Source: Deltaproteobacteria bacterium
GTDB lineage: Bacteria; Desulfobacterota; Binatia; UBA9968; JAJDTQ01
Assembly (NCBI GenBank): GCA_028818775.1
Contig: JAPPNE010000072.1
Location: 1-48,309, forward strand
DNA length: 48,309 nt
Direction: 5' to 3'
The notes under the pieces were generated by a model. The model worked only from the letters and a program-made list of their open reading frames with translations. It did not search any database and was not told where the DNA came from. The stretch's first letter is position 1; each line of letters begins with the position of its first letter. Of the stretch, positions 15,833-24,300 are shown piece by piece. Position numbers and translations under genes: made by a program.

Positions 15833-17293
15833 TCAGGCTTCCCGCTGCCCAAGGTGCATGGACAGGCCCCCCTGCCGGACGTGGACTTGCCGCAACTCCC
15901 GGGCGCCGGCGAGCTGCTTGAGCAGCACGGAGACCGGGCGGCCGGCGTCGAGGAATTCCCTGGGAGCGCCGGCGTCCAGCATGGCCTTGACGGAGTCCGT
16001 GCCGACGATGACCCGGAGCACCATTTCCTCGTCGGAAACGCCGGGGCCGCCGAATTTTTGTCGCACCTCGTTCAGCGTGGGCTCGGGCCGGACCCAGGAC
16101 CTCCACTCCTCCGCCCGCGGGCGGCTCAGTATCCTGTCCTTGACGTCCGGGTTCATGAGGCGCGCGCCCTCTTCTCCCCAATACCCCAGCGCGTACTGAA
16201 TGCTCTGGTCGGTGACCTCCTTGTAGCGCTCTCCCACCATGACGTTGACCGCCGCCTGGGTGCCCACGAACTGCGCCAGGGGCGTCACCATGATGGGGTA
16301 ACCGTACTCCTCGCGCACGCGCCCGGCTTCCTCCAGGGTCTCTTCGATCCGGTCGCCCATGCCCACCGTCGCTAGCTGGTAACGCAGGTTGGAGATCATG
16401 CCGCCGGGCACCTGGTGCAGGTACTGCGCGTGGTCGTACTCCCGCGGCGCGCCGAAGGGAAAATTCTCCTGGCGGGCCACCCGGGTGAAGTGCTCCTCCA
16501 CGGGCTTGACGGCTTCCAGGTTCACCATCGGAGTCAACCCCATGGCCTGGGCGTTGGCCGCGACGTTGAAGATGGAGGGTTGGGCGGAGCCGTTGGCCAA
16601 GGGCGGTACGGACGTGTGCAGCGTCCTGACCCCCAGCTTCAGGGCTTCGACGTAGTTCAGCGGCGCAAGGCCGTTGTTGCAGTGGGCGTGGAACTCGAGC
16701 GGGATGTCGCCGACGTTGGCCATGACCAACTGGAGCATCTCGCGGGTGCGGTCCGGCGTGAGCAGCCCGCCGACGTCCTTGAAGCAGATGCGGTAGGGCC
16801 GCAGCGCCGCCAGCTCCCGGACCTTGCGCTCGTAGTACTCGTTGGTGTGCTTGGGAGAGACCGAGTAGATGACGTTGGCCACCACCTCCATGCCCATCTT
16901 TCCCAGGGTCTCTATCTCCTTGGCGAGCACGGTGTAGTCGTTCCACGGGTTGGACGAGCGCGTGAGGGTGATGCCGTGGGCAATGACCCGCTCCAGCACG
17001 AGCCTGATCACGCACGGGGGAATGGCCTCGAACCCGGAGCCGAGGCCGCCATGGTAGCGCAGCCGGGTCCTGGAAAACTCCTTGACTCCCAGCCGCACCC
17101 AGTCCCAAGGATTCTCCTTCAGCTCGCGCACCTGCTTGATGATGCTGGCGAAGCCAAAGAACTCCATGGACTCGAAGCCGCAGCGGTCCATCTGCCGGGC
17201 GGCGCCCAACATGTGGCCGATGCGCATGCGCAGCGCCCACAGGCTCAAATGGCCGTCCCTGAGGGTGGTGTCGATGAATCGGATTTCGTTCAT
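15833..17293 (-). CDS. HMGL-like/oxaloacetate-decarboxylase-alpha-type carboxyltransferase
   Basis: 486 aa TIM-barrel enzyme. IRFIDTTLRDGHLSLW carries the metal-ligand Asp, ICFKDVGGLLTP the Lys, and LEFHAHCNNGLAPLNYV the HxH metal pair, as in pyruvate carboxylase and oxaloacetate decarboxylase carboxyltransferase domains. A C-terminal PYC/OADA-like part follows. No biotinyl domain (MKM) is present, so a separate carrier, or a non-biotin reaction on a 2-oxo acid, is needed. ATG 17293 is chosen because it begins the conserved barrel. Pairing with tctB suggests use of an imported carboxylate. Confidence 0.82.
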   Translation of the reverse strand: MNEIRFIDTTLRDGHLSLWALRMRIGHMLGAARQMDRCGFESMEFFGFASIIKQVRELKENPWDWVRLGVKEFSRTRLRYHGGLGSGFEAIPPCVIRLVLERVIAHGITLTRSSNPWNDYTVLAKEIETLGKMGMEVVANVIYSVSPKHTNEYYERKVRELAALRPYRICFKDVGGLLTPDRTREMLQLVMANVGDIPLEFHAHCNNGLAPLNYVEALKLGVRTLHTSVPPLANGSAQPSIFNVAANAQAMGLTPMVNLEAVKPVEEHFTRVARQENFPFGAPREYDHAQYLHQVPGGMISNLRYQLATVGMGDRIEETLEEAGRVREEYGYPIMVTPLAQFVGTQAAVNVMVGERYKEVTDQSIQYALGYWGEEGARLMNPDVKDRILSRPRAEEWRSWVRPEPTLNEVRQKFGGPGVSDEEMVLRVIVGTDSVKAMLDAGAPREFLDAGRPVSVLLKQLAGARELRQVHVRQGGLSMHLGQREA

Positions 17294-17495
17294 GTCGGTC
17301 CGCTCGTGATTGCCGCTCGCCCAGCCTCTTCTTCGCCAACGCGGCTCCATAGTACCGAAGGCCGTCCGACAAAACCAGTTTGCGCGGGTATTGCACCCAT
17401 GATCCGGTCGCACGGCGAGACCCGATCTGATACCATGGCGCCTCTTTTTTGGGTGCGCAACGAAAATCCCGCGGAGCGCGGGAAAGGAGATCCCG

Positions 17496-18101
17496 ATGGC
17501 GGACAAGGTGACCCTGGAGGTCTTCTCGGACTTCGTCTGACCGTGGTGCTATCTCAGTACCGGGCGTATTGAGAAACTCAGAAACAACTACGATCTCGAC
17601 GTCGTCTACACCCAGTTTCCGTTGCATCCCGAAACCCCAGCCGAGGGCAAGCCGCGCAACATGAGCGGACCCAGCCGGGTGGATGCCATGCTCGCGCGCG
17701 AGGGCCTGCCGTTCACGGAACGGAAGTTCAGCTACAACAGCCGGCTGGCGCAGGAAATGGCGAAATGGGCCAAGCGCGAGGGTCGGGAAGACGCCTTCAA
17801 CGATGCGGTGTTCCGCGCCTACTTCGTCGACGCGGTGAACATCGGGGAACCGGATGTCCTGCTCGGACTGGCGGAAGAGGCGGGACTGCCGGCGGAAGAA
17901 GCGCGCCGGATCTTGTCCGGCCGTCCCTTCGAGCAGGAAGTCAACGACGACTGGCAGCGCTGTTATTCCCTGGGCGTACGCGCGGTACCCACCTACCTCG
18001 CGGAGGGCCTGGCCATCGTCGGCGCGGAGCCGTACGACAGGCTGGAGCAACTGGTCACCGAAGCGGGCGCCAACCGCTTGGCGGAGCCCGTGAACGACTG
18101 A
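17496..18101 (+). CDS. Candidate selenoprotein: DsbA/FrnE-family thiol-disulfide oxidoreductase with UxxC active site
   Basis: ATG 17496 has AAGGAGA just upstream. MADKVTLEVFSDFV is followed by an in-frame TGA (17538-17540, codon 15) and then PWCYLSTGRIEKL. FrnE and 2-hydroxychromene-2-carboxylate-isomerase-like DsbA proteins have CPWCY here, so the TGA sits exactly on the first redox Cys, giving U15-P-W-C18. The frame then stays open to 18101 with family features: FPLHPETPAEGK, an alpha-helical insert, and cis-Pro165 in VRAVPTY. Twelve nt after the TGA a hairpin (17553-17573) matches bacterial SECIS placement. Length 201 aa. If not read through, translation would stop after 14 codons. Confidence 0.75.
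17553..17573 (+). promoter_or_regulatory. SECIS-like hairpin downstream of in-frame UGA
   Basis: CTCAGTAC (17553-17560) pairs with GTATTGAG (17566-17573) in eight base pairs including one G-U, around the 5-nt loop CGGGC. The stem starts 12 nt after the UGA, close to the 11-nt spacing of the E. coli fdhF minimal SECIS element. Confidence 0.6.
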
Positions 18102-18200
18102 TCACCGGGCGCTCCGGCAATGTGCACATCGGGGTCGGACCTTGGAAAGACGGCCGCAACTCAATGGTTTTGTTAAATAAGTCTCCTTCTCGGACGACCC

Positions 18201-19118
18201 ATGTCATCCGGCATTCCAGCAGTCGATTTCGGACCGTTCCTCGGCGGTGACGCGGCAACGCGTCGCCAAGTCGCGGAAGAGATCCGCGCGGCCTGCGGCG
18301 AGTACGGCTTTCTCAACGTCGCCAACCTGCCGCTGCCCGCCGGGCTGATCCAGCGCGTCTCCGCCAAGGCCAAGGAGTTCTTCGCCTTGCCCGCAGAGAT
18401 CAAGGAAGCCATCGGCCGGTCCGACCTGGACGTCATCTCGGGCTACGTCGGCGTCGCGGTGGAACACCTCGATACGCAACAACCGGGGGACCTCAAGGAA
18501 TCCTTCAGCCTGAACCAGGCCAGCCTGGCGCTCCTGGACCGCTGGCACATTCCGGTGGCCGGTTTCCGCGAGACGGTGCTGGAGCTCCACGAGGCCGCCG
18601 CCCGCGCGTGCGCGACACTGGTTCGCGCCATGGCGCTCTCCCTGGGCGCACCCGAGGACTTCTTCGAGGACAAGCACGCGCCCCATGCCAGCACCGCGCG
18701 TTTCTTCCACTACCCGCCGCTGACGCACCCGCCTGGAGACGGGCAACTGCGCGCGGGGAGCCACACGGACTACGGCACCGTCACGCTGGTCTTCCAGGAC
18801 GAAGTGGAAGGCCTGGAGGCGCTGGTGGACGGCCGGTGGGTGACCGTCCCGGTGGTGCCCGACACCGTCACGGTCAACGTGGCGGACCTGCTGTCGCGCT
18901 GGAGCAACGGCATCTACCGTTCGGTGAAGCATCGGGTGGCCTTGCCGAGCGCCAACGCGGAACGCTCCCGGTACTCCAACGTCTTCTTCTACAACCCCAA
19001 CAGCGCGGCGACCGTCCGGTGCCTCGACTCCTGCTGCGACGCCGACCGGCCCCCGCGGTATCCGCCCATCGCGGCCGGGGAGTTTCTCAGGCAGCGGCGC
19101 GCCGCGCAGTATCAGTAA
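18201..19118 (+). CDS. Isopenicillin-N-synthase-like 2-oxoglutarate/Fe(II) dioxygenase
   Basis: 305 aa. An N-terminal DIOX_N-like part begins IPAVDFGPFLGGD. The jelly-roll core has the Fe(II) facial triad HTDYGTVTL (HxD) with the distal His in SVKHRV, and the 2OG-binding RxS pair in SRYSN. This is the plant-type/IPNS family, including ethylene-forming and gibberellin-type oxidases. The substrate is not predictable. It ends by overlapping the convergent esterase gene by 7 bp. The ribosome site is weak. Confidence 0.88.
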   Translation: MSSGIPAVDFGPFLGGDAATRRQVAEEIRAACGEYGFLNVANLPLPAGLIQRVSAKAKEFFALPAEIKEAIGRSDLDVISGYVGVAVEHLDTQQPGDLKESFSLNQASLALLDRWHIPVAGFRETVLELHEAAARACATLVRAMALSLGAPEDFFEDKHAPHASTARFFHYPPLTHPPGDGQLRAGSHTDYGTVTLVFQDEVEGLEALVDGRWVTVPVVPDTVTVNVADLLSRWSNGIYRSVKHRVALPSANAERSRYSNVFFYNPNSAATVRCLDSCCDADRPPRYPPIAAGEFLRQRRAAQYQ

Positions 19119-19939
19119 GGTGCCAGGTTGCGCTCCAGAAACCCGAGCAGCACCGGTGCCACCGTGACGTTGGGCTCCTGATCGACGCGACGGCGGTCGG
19201 GCTCGTCCGGCAGGTAGGTGAACCATGAGTGGCCGGCGCCCGGAACGAACAGGGTCTCGACCTCAGCCCCTGCGGCGCGTAACACTGCGATGAAGCGGTC
19301 GGACTGGTTGTGGTGGACGATCGGGTCCTGCTCGCCGTGGATGATGAGGTAGGGGACGCCGGGCGGCACTCCCTGTGCCTCGACTCCCTGAAGGGGCGAG
19401 AACCGGCGGTAGTCTGCCGGAGCCTCGGCGGGCGTGCGGCCCATGAGCTTGCCCACCGGGTCGTCCTTGCGCTTCTGGGTCACCTCCCACCAGTCGAGGA
19501 GGTCGTAGATGCCGTAGACTCCCACCACGGCGCGCAGGTGCGGTCTGACCCAATCCTCCAGGGCCAGCAGCGCCGCCATGTGTCCGCCCGCGGAGTCGCC
19601 CACGAACCCCAGCCGCGTGGGGTCCACGCGCAGCCCGGGCGCCTCTTCCAGGAGCCACCGCAGCGCCAGCCGGATGTCCTCATGGACGCCCGGCCACGAC
19701 GGCGAGACGTTCTTCGACAGCCGGTAGTCCACCGCTACCAGGGCATAGCCGCGGGCCGCCAGCCACGGCCCCCAGTCCTGGTACTGACGGTGGCTGCCGT
19801 GGGCCCAAGCGCCGCCGTGAAAGCACAAGAGCGCCGGATGCGGGCCCGGACCGGCGGGCAGGTACACGTCGTTGCAAAGCGCGCCGTCCGGGCCGCCCCC
19901 GTACGGAACGTCGAGCCGTATCTCCACCTGTGTGCTCAT
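19112..19939 (-). CDS. Alpha/beta-hydrolase esterase (BD-FAE/Hsl-like)
   Basis: 275 aa. Oxyanion motif CFHGGAWAHGS, nucleophile elbow GDSAGGH, acid HGEQDPIV and catalytic His in GAGHSWF give a full triad. This architecture is that of small carboxylesterases or acyl-peptide-type hydrolases, near kynurenine-formamidase-like enzymes. GAGGG lies about eight bases before the ATG. It is downstream of another hydrolase gene (frameshifted) on the same strand, 35 bp apart. Confidence 0.87.
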   Translation of the reverse strand: MSTQVEIRLDVPYGGGPDGALCNDVYLPAGPGPHPALLCFHGGAWAHGSHRQYQDWGPWLAARGYALVAVDYRLSKNVSPSWPGVHEDIRLALRWLLEEAPGLRVDPTRLGFVGDSAGGHMAALLALEDWVRPHLRAVVGVYGIYDLLDWWEVTQKRKDDPVGKLMGRTPAEAPADYRRFSPLQGVEAQGVPPGVPYLIIHGEQDPIVHHNQSDRFIAVLRAAGAEVETLFVPGAGHSWFTYLPDEPDRRRVDQEPNVTVAPVLLGFLERNLAPY

Positions 19940-19974
19940 CGCTCGTACCCTCGAAGCCGGCGGGAAAGACCGGC

Positions 19975-20846
19975 CTATCCGGCCACCAGAAAACGGCGAA
20001 CGGCTTGCGCACAAGCCTCCGGCGCTTCCTCGGCTATGAAGTGGCCGCAGTCCAACGCAGCCTCGGACACATCATCGGCCCATCGTTCCAAACCGGGCGA
20101 AGCGGTTTCGGCCGGCGGGGCGAGCCGCGCACCACCAGGACCGGGCATCCGAGCTTTTTTCCCACCTGCCGGTCGTGCCGGTCGTGCTCGAAGTCGATCG
20201 TCGCGCCCGCCCGGTAGTCCTCCACCATGGCCTGCCGCACGCTGGGTTTCCGGAACGCCGCCTTGTACGCTTCGACCGCCGCCGGGTCCAACACGCCCGG
20301 CCGCCCGGCCCACCGATCCAGCAGGTGCATGATGAAGAAGTCCGGATCCGCGCCGATCATTCGTTCCGGCAAGGGCGCCGGTTGCGCCAGAAAGGACCAA
20401 TGGTATCTCCGAATGGAGACGTCCATGTCCGTGGCCTCCCAGGAGTCCAGCGTCGGGACGGTGTCCAGGCTCACGAAATGGCTGACCCGCTCCGGAGAAT
20501 CGAGCGCAAGCCGGTAACCGACCCTGGCACCGCGGTCATGCGAGACGACGCCGAACCTGCCATGCCCAAGCTCCGACATGACGTGAACCATGTCCTTGGC
20601 CATCTCGCGTTTTGAGTAGTTGACGTGGTCAGGATCGGGCCCGGGTCCTCGGCTCGCTCCGTAACCGCGGAGATCGGGGACAACCAACGTGAACTCATCC
20701 ATCAGCAGCGGCGCCAGCCGGTGCCATTGAACGTGACTTTGGGGGAATCCATGCAACAGCAGGAGGGGATGGCCCCGACCGCCGGCGCGGCAATGGATCG
20801 TGGCATTCTCGCAGCCGATATCGTGTGTCGCGAATCCCTCGAACAT
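19975..20846 (-). pseudogene. Fluoroacetate-dehalogenase-like alpha/beta-hydrolase with a frameshift
   Basis: Frame one runs from ATG 20846: LLLLHGFPQSHVQWHRLAPL, VPDLRGYGAS and nucleophile Asp in VVSHDRGARVGYRLAL, as in haloacid/fluoroacetate dehalogenases and epoxide hydrolases. Near 20120-20135, just after CPVLVVRG, homology jumps to the neighbouring frame: ARLAPPAETASPG, LERWADDVSEAALDCGHFI with the catalytic His, ending at 19975. A single-base change would restore about 290 aa. It is either a recent pseudogene or a base-call error in a GC-rich run. Confidence 0.75.
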
Positions 20847-21052
20847 CGTCGTCCTCGCAACTGTCCGTTGCCAGAAAGGGACTGAGAATGCAAAACCCTC
20901 CATGCTGAACGCCGTCCGCGGGTACGCGGGGCCCTCCGCCGGCGAACTCAGCGGGAAGGGTCCCCGAACCGTTTCTTTTCCGCTATATAGAAGGCTCTCC
21001 GTCCGGGCACCACGCCCGACAAGCGACAACCACAAAAGGCAGATCAGCTCCC

Positions 21053-22081
21053 ATGAACAAACATTCCGCTGTACTCATCCCCGGGGATGGCATCGGTCCC
21101 GAAATCACGGCCGCCGTCCGCCGCATCATGGATGCGGCCGGCGCGCCCATCGAATGGGTCGAGCGCAAGGCCGGCGTCGCCGCGCTGGAAGACGGGCCGG
21201 ACGTGCTGCCCGAGTCGACCACAGAAGCCATCGAGCATCATGGGGTCGCGCTCAAGGGACCGTGCACCACGCCTGTGGGCGAGGGTTTCACCTCGGTCAA
21301 CGTGCAACTGCGGCAACGCCTCAACCTCTACGCCGCCGTGCGCCCGGTGCGCTCGCTGGCGGGCGCCAAGACCCGGTTCGACGACGTGGACCTCATCATC
21401 GTGCGCGAGAACACCGAGGGACTCTACAGCGGCGTCGAGAACCAGGTCACCGACGACGTGGTGATGAGCATGAAGGTGGCGACCAAGAGCGCCAGCCTGC
21501 GCATCGCCCACTGGGCGTTCCGCTTCGCCACCCGGCGCCAGCGCCGCAAGATCACCGTCTTCCACAAGGCCAACATCATGAAGGTCACGGACGGCTTGTT
21601 CCTGCAGTGCGCCCGCCGCATCCACCAGCACGAGTACCCGAACATCGAGTACGAGGAGAACATCATCGACGCGGGCTGCATGAAGCTGGTGCAGGACCCC
21701 GGCCGCTTCGACGTGCTGTTGCTGGAGAACCTCTACGGCGACGTCATCAGCGACCTGTGCGCCGGGCTCGTGGGCGGACTCGGAGTGGTGCCCGGGGCCA
21801 ACTTCGGCGACGACCGGGCGGTGTTCGAGGCGGTGCACGGCTCGGCGCCGGACATCGCGGGGACCGGCGTGGCCAACCCGCTGGCGATGCTGATGTCCGC
21901 GGTGATGATGCTCAACCACCTGGCGGACACGCGCGAGGACAAAGGCTGCCGCCGGGCAGCCGAGCGCATCAAGGCGGCCTACGACCTGGCCCTCGACGAG
22001 GATTGCAAGACCCGTGACCTGGGCGGAGACCTCGGCACCGAAGCCTTTGCGAATGCGGTGATCGAGCGGCTGGCGGACTGA
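21053..22081 (+). CDS. Isocitrate/isopropylmalate dehydrogenase family (NAD-type isocitrate dehydrogenase-like)
   Basis: 342 aa. IPGDGIGPEI at the start, substrate loop VNVQLRQRLNLYAAVRPVRS, IIVRENTEGLYSG, catalytic KANIMK and the cofactor loop EAVHGSAPDIAGTGVANPLA are hallmarks of the beta-decarboxylating dehydrogenase family. The NVQLRQ/NLYAAVRP pattern is nearer NAD-dependent isocitrate dehydrogenase than LeuB. It would oxidatively decarboxylate isocitrate or a related 3-malate. It is divergent from the dehalogenase-like gene. Confidence 0.87.
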   Translation: MNKHSAVLIPGDGIGPEITAAVRRIMDAAGAPIEWVERKAGVAALEDGPDVLPESTTEAIEHHGVALKGPCTTPVGEGFTSVNVQLRQRLNLYAAVRPVRSLAGAKTRFDDVDLIIVRENTEGLYSGVENQVTDDVVMSMKVATKSASLRIAHWAFRFATRRQRRKITVFHKANIMKVTDGLFLQCARRIHQHEYPNIEYEENIIDAGCMKLVQDPGRFDVLLLENLYGDVISDLCAGLVGGLGVVPGANFGDDRAVFEAVHGSAPDIAGTGVANPLAMLMSAVMMLNHLADTREDKGCRRAAERIKAAYDLALDEDCKTRDLGGDLGTEAFANAVIERLAD

Positions 22082-22100
22082 AGCCGAGCACGAAAACCGT

Positions 22101-22128
22101 TTGACATTCAGCATCTTCTGGCCATAAT
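22101..22128 (+). promoter_or_regulatory. Strong sigma70-like promoter for the REP-associated transposase
   Basis: TTGACA (22101-22106), 16 nt, CATAAT (22123-22128). The initiation point would be about 30 nt before the transposase ATG at 22167. Both boxes are near consensus. Confidence 0.6.
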
Positions 22129-22166
22129 GCGGTCTCGGGGTCAAACCTTGAACTCCAGAGGGCGTC

Positions 22167-23180
22167 ATGGCACGGCCTTTACGGATCGAGTACGCGCACG
22201 CGCACTACCACGTCACCTGCCGGGGCAACGACCGCCGCAAGATCTTCAGTGACGACGACGACCGTCGGGCCTTTCTCGAACGGTTGCGGAAATCGCTGGA
22301 GATCTATGATGTCCGGCTGCATGCCTACGTGCTGATGCACAACCACTTCCACCTGATGGTGGAAACCCCCGGAGCCAACCTCTCCGAGTTCATGCGGCAC
22401 TTCAACGTTGCGTACACATCCTTCTTCAACCGGCGCCACCGGCGCACGGGTCACCTTTACCAAGGCCGGTTCAAGGCGATCCTGTTCCAGCCCGACAGGC
22501 ACCTGCTGACGTTGAGCCGGTACGTGCACATGAATCCGGTGCGCGTCCTCCGCCGGCGGCCTTCGGTTCCCGAACAGGTCCGGCAACTGTGGCTGTACCC
22601 CTGGAGCAGCCTGGGAGGGTACGTCTCCGCTCGGCGCCGCGAGTCGTGGATTCACTACGACGCGGTGCTCGCGCACGTACGGGACTCGCGGCAGCGCTAC
22701 GGCCGGTTCGTACAGGACGGCCTGGAGCAGGGCGTGCCGGCTCCGTGGAAAGCCGTACGCGGCCAGGTGGTCCTGGGTGACCACCGCTTCTGGGCCGCCG
22801 CCACGGAACACCGGCCGGAGGCCGCCGGGGCGGCTCCAGGAGACACGCAGCCGCGACGCGCTTCGCGCCTGGCGCCCGCGCGGATCACGGCCGAGGTGGC
22901 GGACCACTTCCAACTGCCGCCGGCGCGGCTGCGGCGAAAGCGCGGCCGGTGCCGCGACCAGCGCGGCCTGTTGATGGAACTCATGTACCGCCATGCCGGA
23001 ATGACGCAGCAGACCATCGGCGCGTACTTGGGCGGGCTCGACTACACCGCCGTGAGCCACGAACGGAGGCGCGTCCGTGAACGCATGGCGGAGGACCCCA
23101 CGTTGGCCAAGGACTGGCGCGACATCGAGTCACGCCTGGAGGACTCCGTTGGGAGACGAGATGACACCGACGCCCTTTAA
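22167..23180 (+). CDS. REP-associated tyrosine transposase (RAYT, Y1/IS200-like) with C-terminal DnaA-like HTH
   Basis: 337 aa. The Y1 domain begins MARPLRIEYAHAHYHVTCRG, with the HUH motif MHNHFHLM (H60, H62) and the catalytic Tyr region VAYTSFFNRR (Y83), then GHLYQGRFKAIL and YVHMNPVR. Residues about 240-325 form a helix-turn-helix region like the C-terminal DnaA domain (MTQQTIGAYLGGLDYTAVSH). A REP palindrome begins directly after the stop codon. RAYTs are single-copy domesticated transposases that cut REP DNA and spread REPs. Confidence 0.92.
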   Translation: MARPLRIEYAHAHYHVTCRGNDRRKIFSDDDDRRAFLERLRKSLEIYDVRLHAYVLMHNHFHLMVETPGANLSEFMRHFNVAYTSFFNRRHRRTGHLYQGRFKAILFQPDRHLLTLSRYVHMNPVRVLRRRPSVPEQVRQLWLYPWSSLGGYVSARRRESWIHYDAVLAHVRDSRQRYGRFVQDGLEQGVPAPWKAVRGQVVLGDHRFWAAATEHRPEAAGAAPGDTQPRRASRLAPARITAEVADHFQLPPARLRRKRGRCRDQRGLLMELMYRHAGMTQQTIGAYLGGLDYTAVSHERRRVRERMAEDPTLAKDWRDIESRLEDSVGRRDDTDAL

Positions 23181-23209
23181 CGTCATTCCCGCGGAAGCGG
23201 GAATCCAGG
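23181..23209 (+). repeat. REP palindrome (CGTCATTCCCGCGGAAG family) abutting the transposase stop
   Basis: A 29-bp unit starting CGTCATTCCCGCGG and ending GCGGGAATCCAGG begins on the base after the TAA. It contains ATTCCCGC/GCGGGAAT arms. The identical 29-mer recurs at 42817-42845 and inverted at 42887-42915, so it is this genome's RAYT-mobilised REP. Confidence 0.85.
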
Positions 23210-23255
23210 AGGGGCAAGGCGGAGAAACCAAGCTGACAGGGCGACCCCGTGGTTC

Positions 23256-24230
23256 TCACCGCAGCGCCGGCATGACCTTCCGGGCGAACAGGTCGAGGGA
23301 TGACATGGAGGCCTCGCGGGAGATGCCGGGGACGGAGAAGCGGCAGATGAGGTGGGTGAGCCCCAGCTCCCGCCGAAAGCGCGTGATCTCTCGCGCGCAG
23401 GTTTCCGGATCGCCCAGGATGATGCGGTTCTCGGCGAGGCGCTCGATGGTGAGGTCCCCGGCGGGCCGTTTGATCACCGGGTGGGGCCAGCGGAAATACA
23501 TGTTCTCGTAGGCCTGGATGAAGGAATCGCCGGCGGACGCCAGCGCCTGCTCGGTGGTGTCGGCGACGAAGATGTAGCGGAAGGCGGCAATCTCCCCCGG
23601 CGTCTTGCCCAGGTCGGCGCACGCTTGGCGGTAGGCCTCGGCGCACGACGACAGCTCCGACAGCGCGGCGGAGGGACCAGCGAGCCAGGCGTCGCCGAGA
23701 CGGGCGGCGCGCTCGATGGCCGGGGCGGTCCAGGCGCCGAACCAGATGGGCGGCGCCGGCCGCTGCACCGGCCGCGGCCCTATCGTGGCGTCCTTGACGT
23801 GGAAGTAGCGTCCGTCGTGAGTGACGTGGGTCTCGGTCCAGAGCCGCCGCAGCAGCGCGGCGCCCTCGTCGAGGCGGCTGCCGCGCTGCTTCACGGACAG
23901 GCCGAAGGCGGCGAACTCCTCGGGCGCATACCCGGCCCCAACACCGAGGATGAGGCGGCCGCCGGAGATCATGTCCACCATGGCGCCCTCCTCGGCCACG
24001 CACATGGGGTGATAGAGCGGCAGCAGCAGCACGCCGGTGCCCAGAGCCACCCGCCGCGTGCGCGCGGCGATGGCCGCCAGGCCCAGGAGTGGCGCCGGAT
24101 AGAGCACGGGGTTGTTGTGGTGCTCGCCGAGCCAGACCGAATCGAACCCGGCCTCCTCCGCGCGTTCGCATTCCCGGATGGTTTCCTCGAAGCTGTCGGT
24201 GCCCTGCAACGGGCTCAGTCCCAGTTTCAT
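23256..24230 (-). CDS. LLM-class flavin-dependent oxidoreductase (luciferase-like)
   Basis: 324 aa. The TIM-barrel bacterial-luciferase fold is shown by AEEAGFDSVWLGEHH, RVALGTGVLLLPLYHP, ISGGRLILGVGAGY and the C-terminal ILGDPETCAREI. These enzymes use reduced FMN or F420 to oxidise a small substrate, often in degradative pathways. GGGAG lies five bases before ATG 24230. It is 70 bp downstream of the TrpF-like gene on the same strand. Confidence 0.88.
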   Translation of the reverse strand: MKLGLSPLQGTDSFEETIRECERAEEAGFDSVWLGEHHNNPVLYPAPLLGLAAIAARTRRVALGTGVLLLPLYHPMCVAEEGAMVDMISGGRLILGVGAGYAPEEFAAFGLSVKQRGSRLDEGAALLRRLWTETHVTHDGRYFHVKDATIGPRPVQRPAPPIWFGAWTAPAIERAARLGDAWLAGPSAALSELSSCAEAYRQACADLGKTPGEIAAFRYIFVADTTEQALASAGDSFIQAYENMYFRWPHPVIKRPAGDLTIERLAENRIILGDPETCAREITRFRRELGLTHLICRFSVPGISREASMSSLDLFARKVMPALR

Positions 24231-24300
24231 CGTGACTCCCGTTCCATGATTTGTGACCCGGTCCCTGCGTCCTGCGTCAAGAGAACACGCCCGCTCTTGG

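Noticed and set aside
17538..17540. TGA as an ordinary nonsense mutation
   Set aside because: Not excluded, but ranked second: the stop lies exactly at the active-site Cys, the rest of the frame shows no decay, and a correctly spaced hairpin follows.
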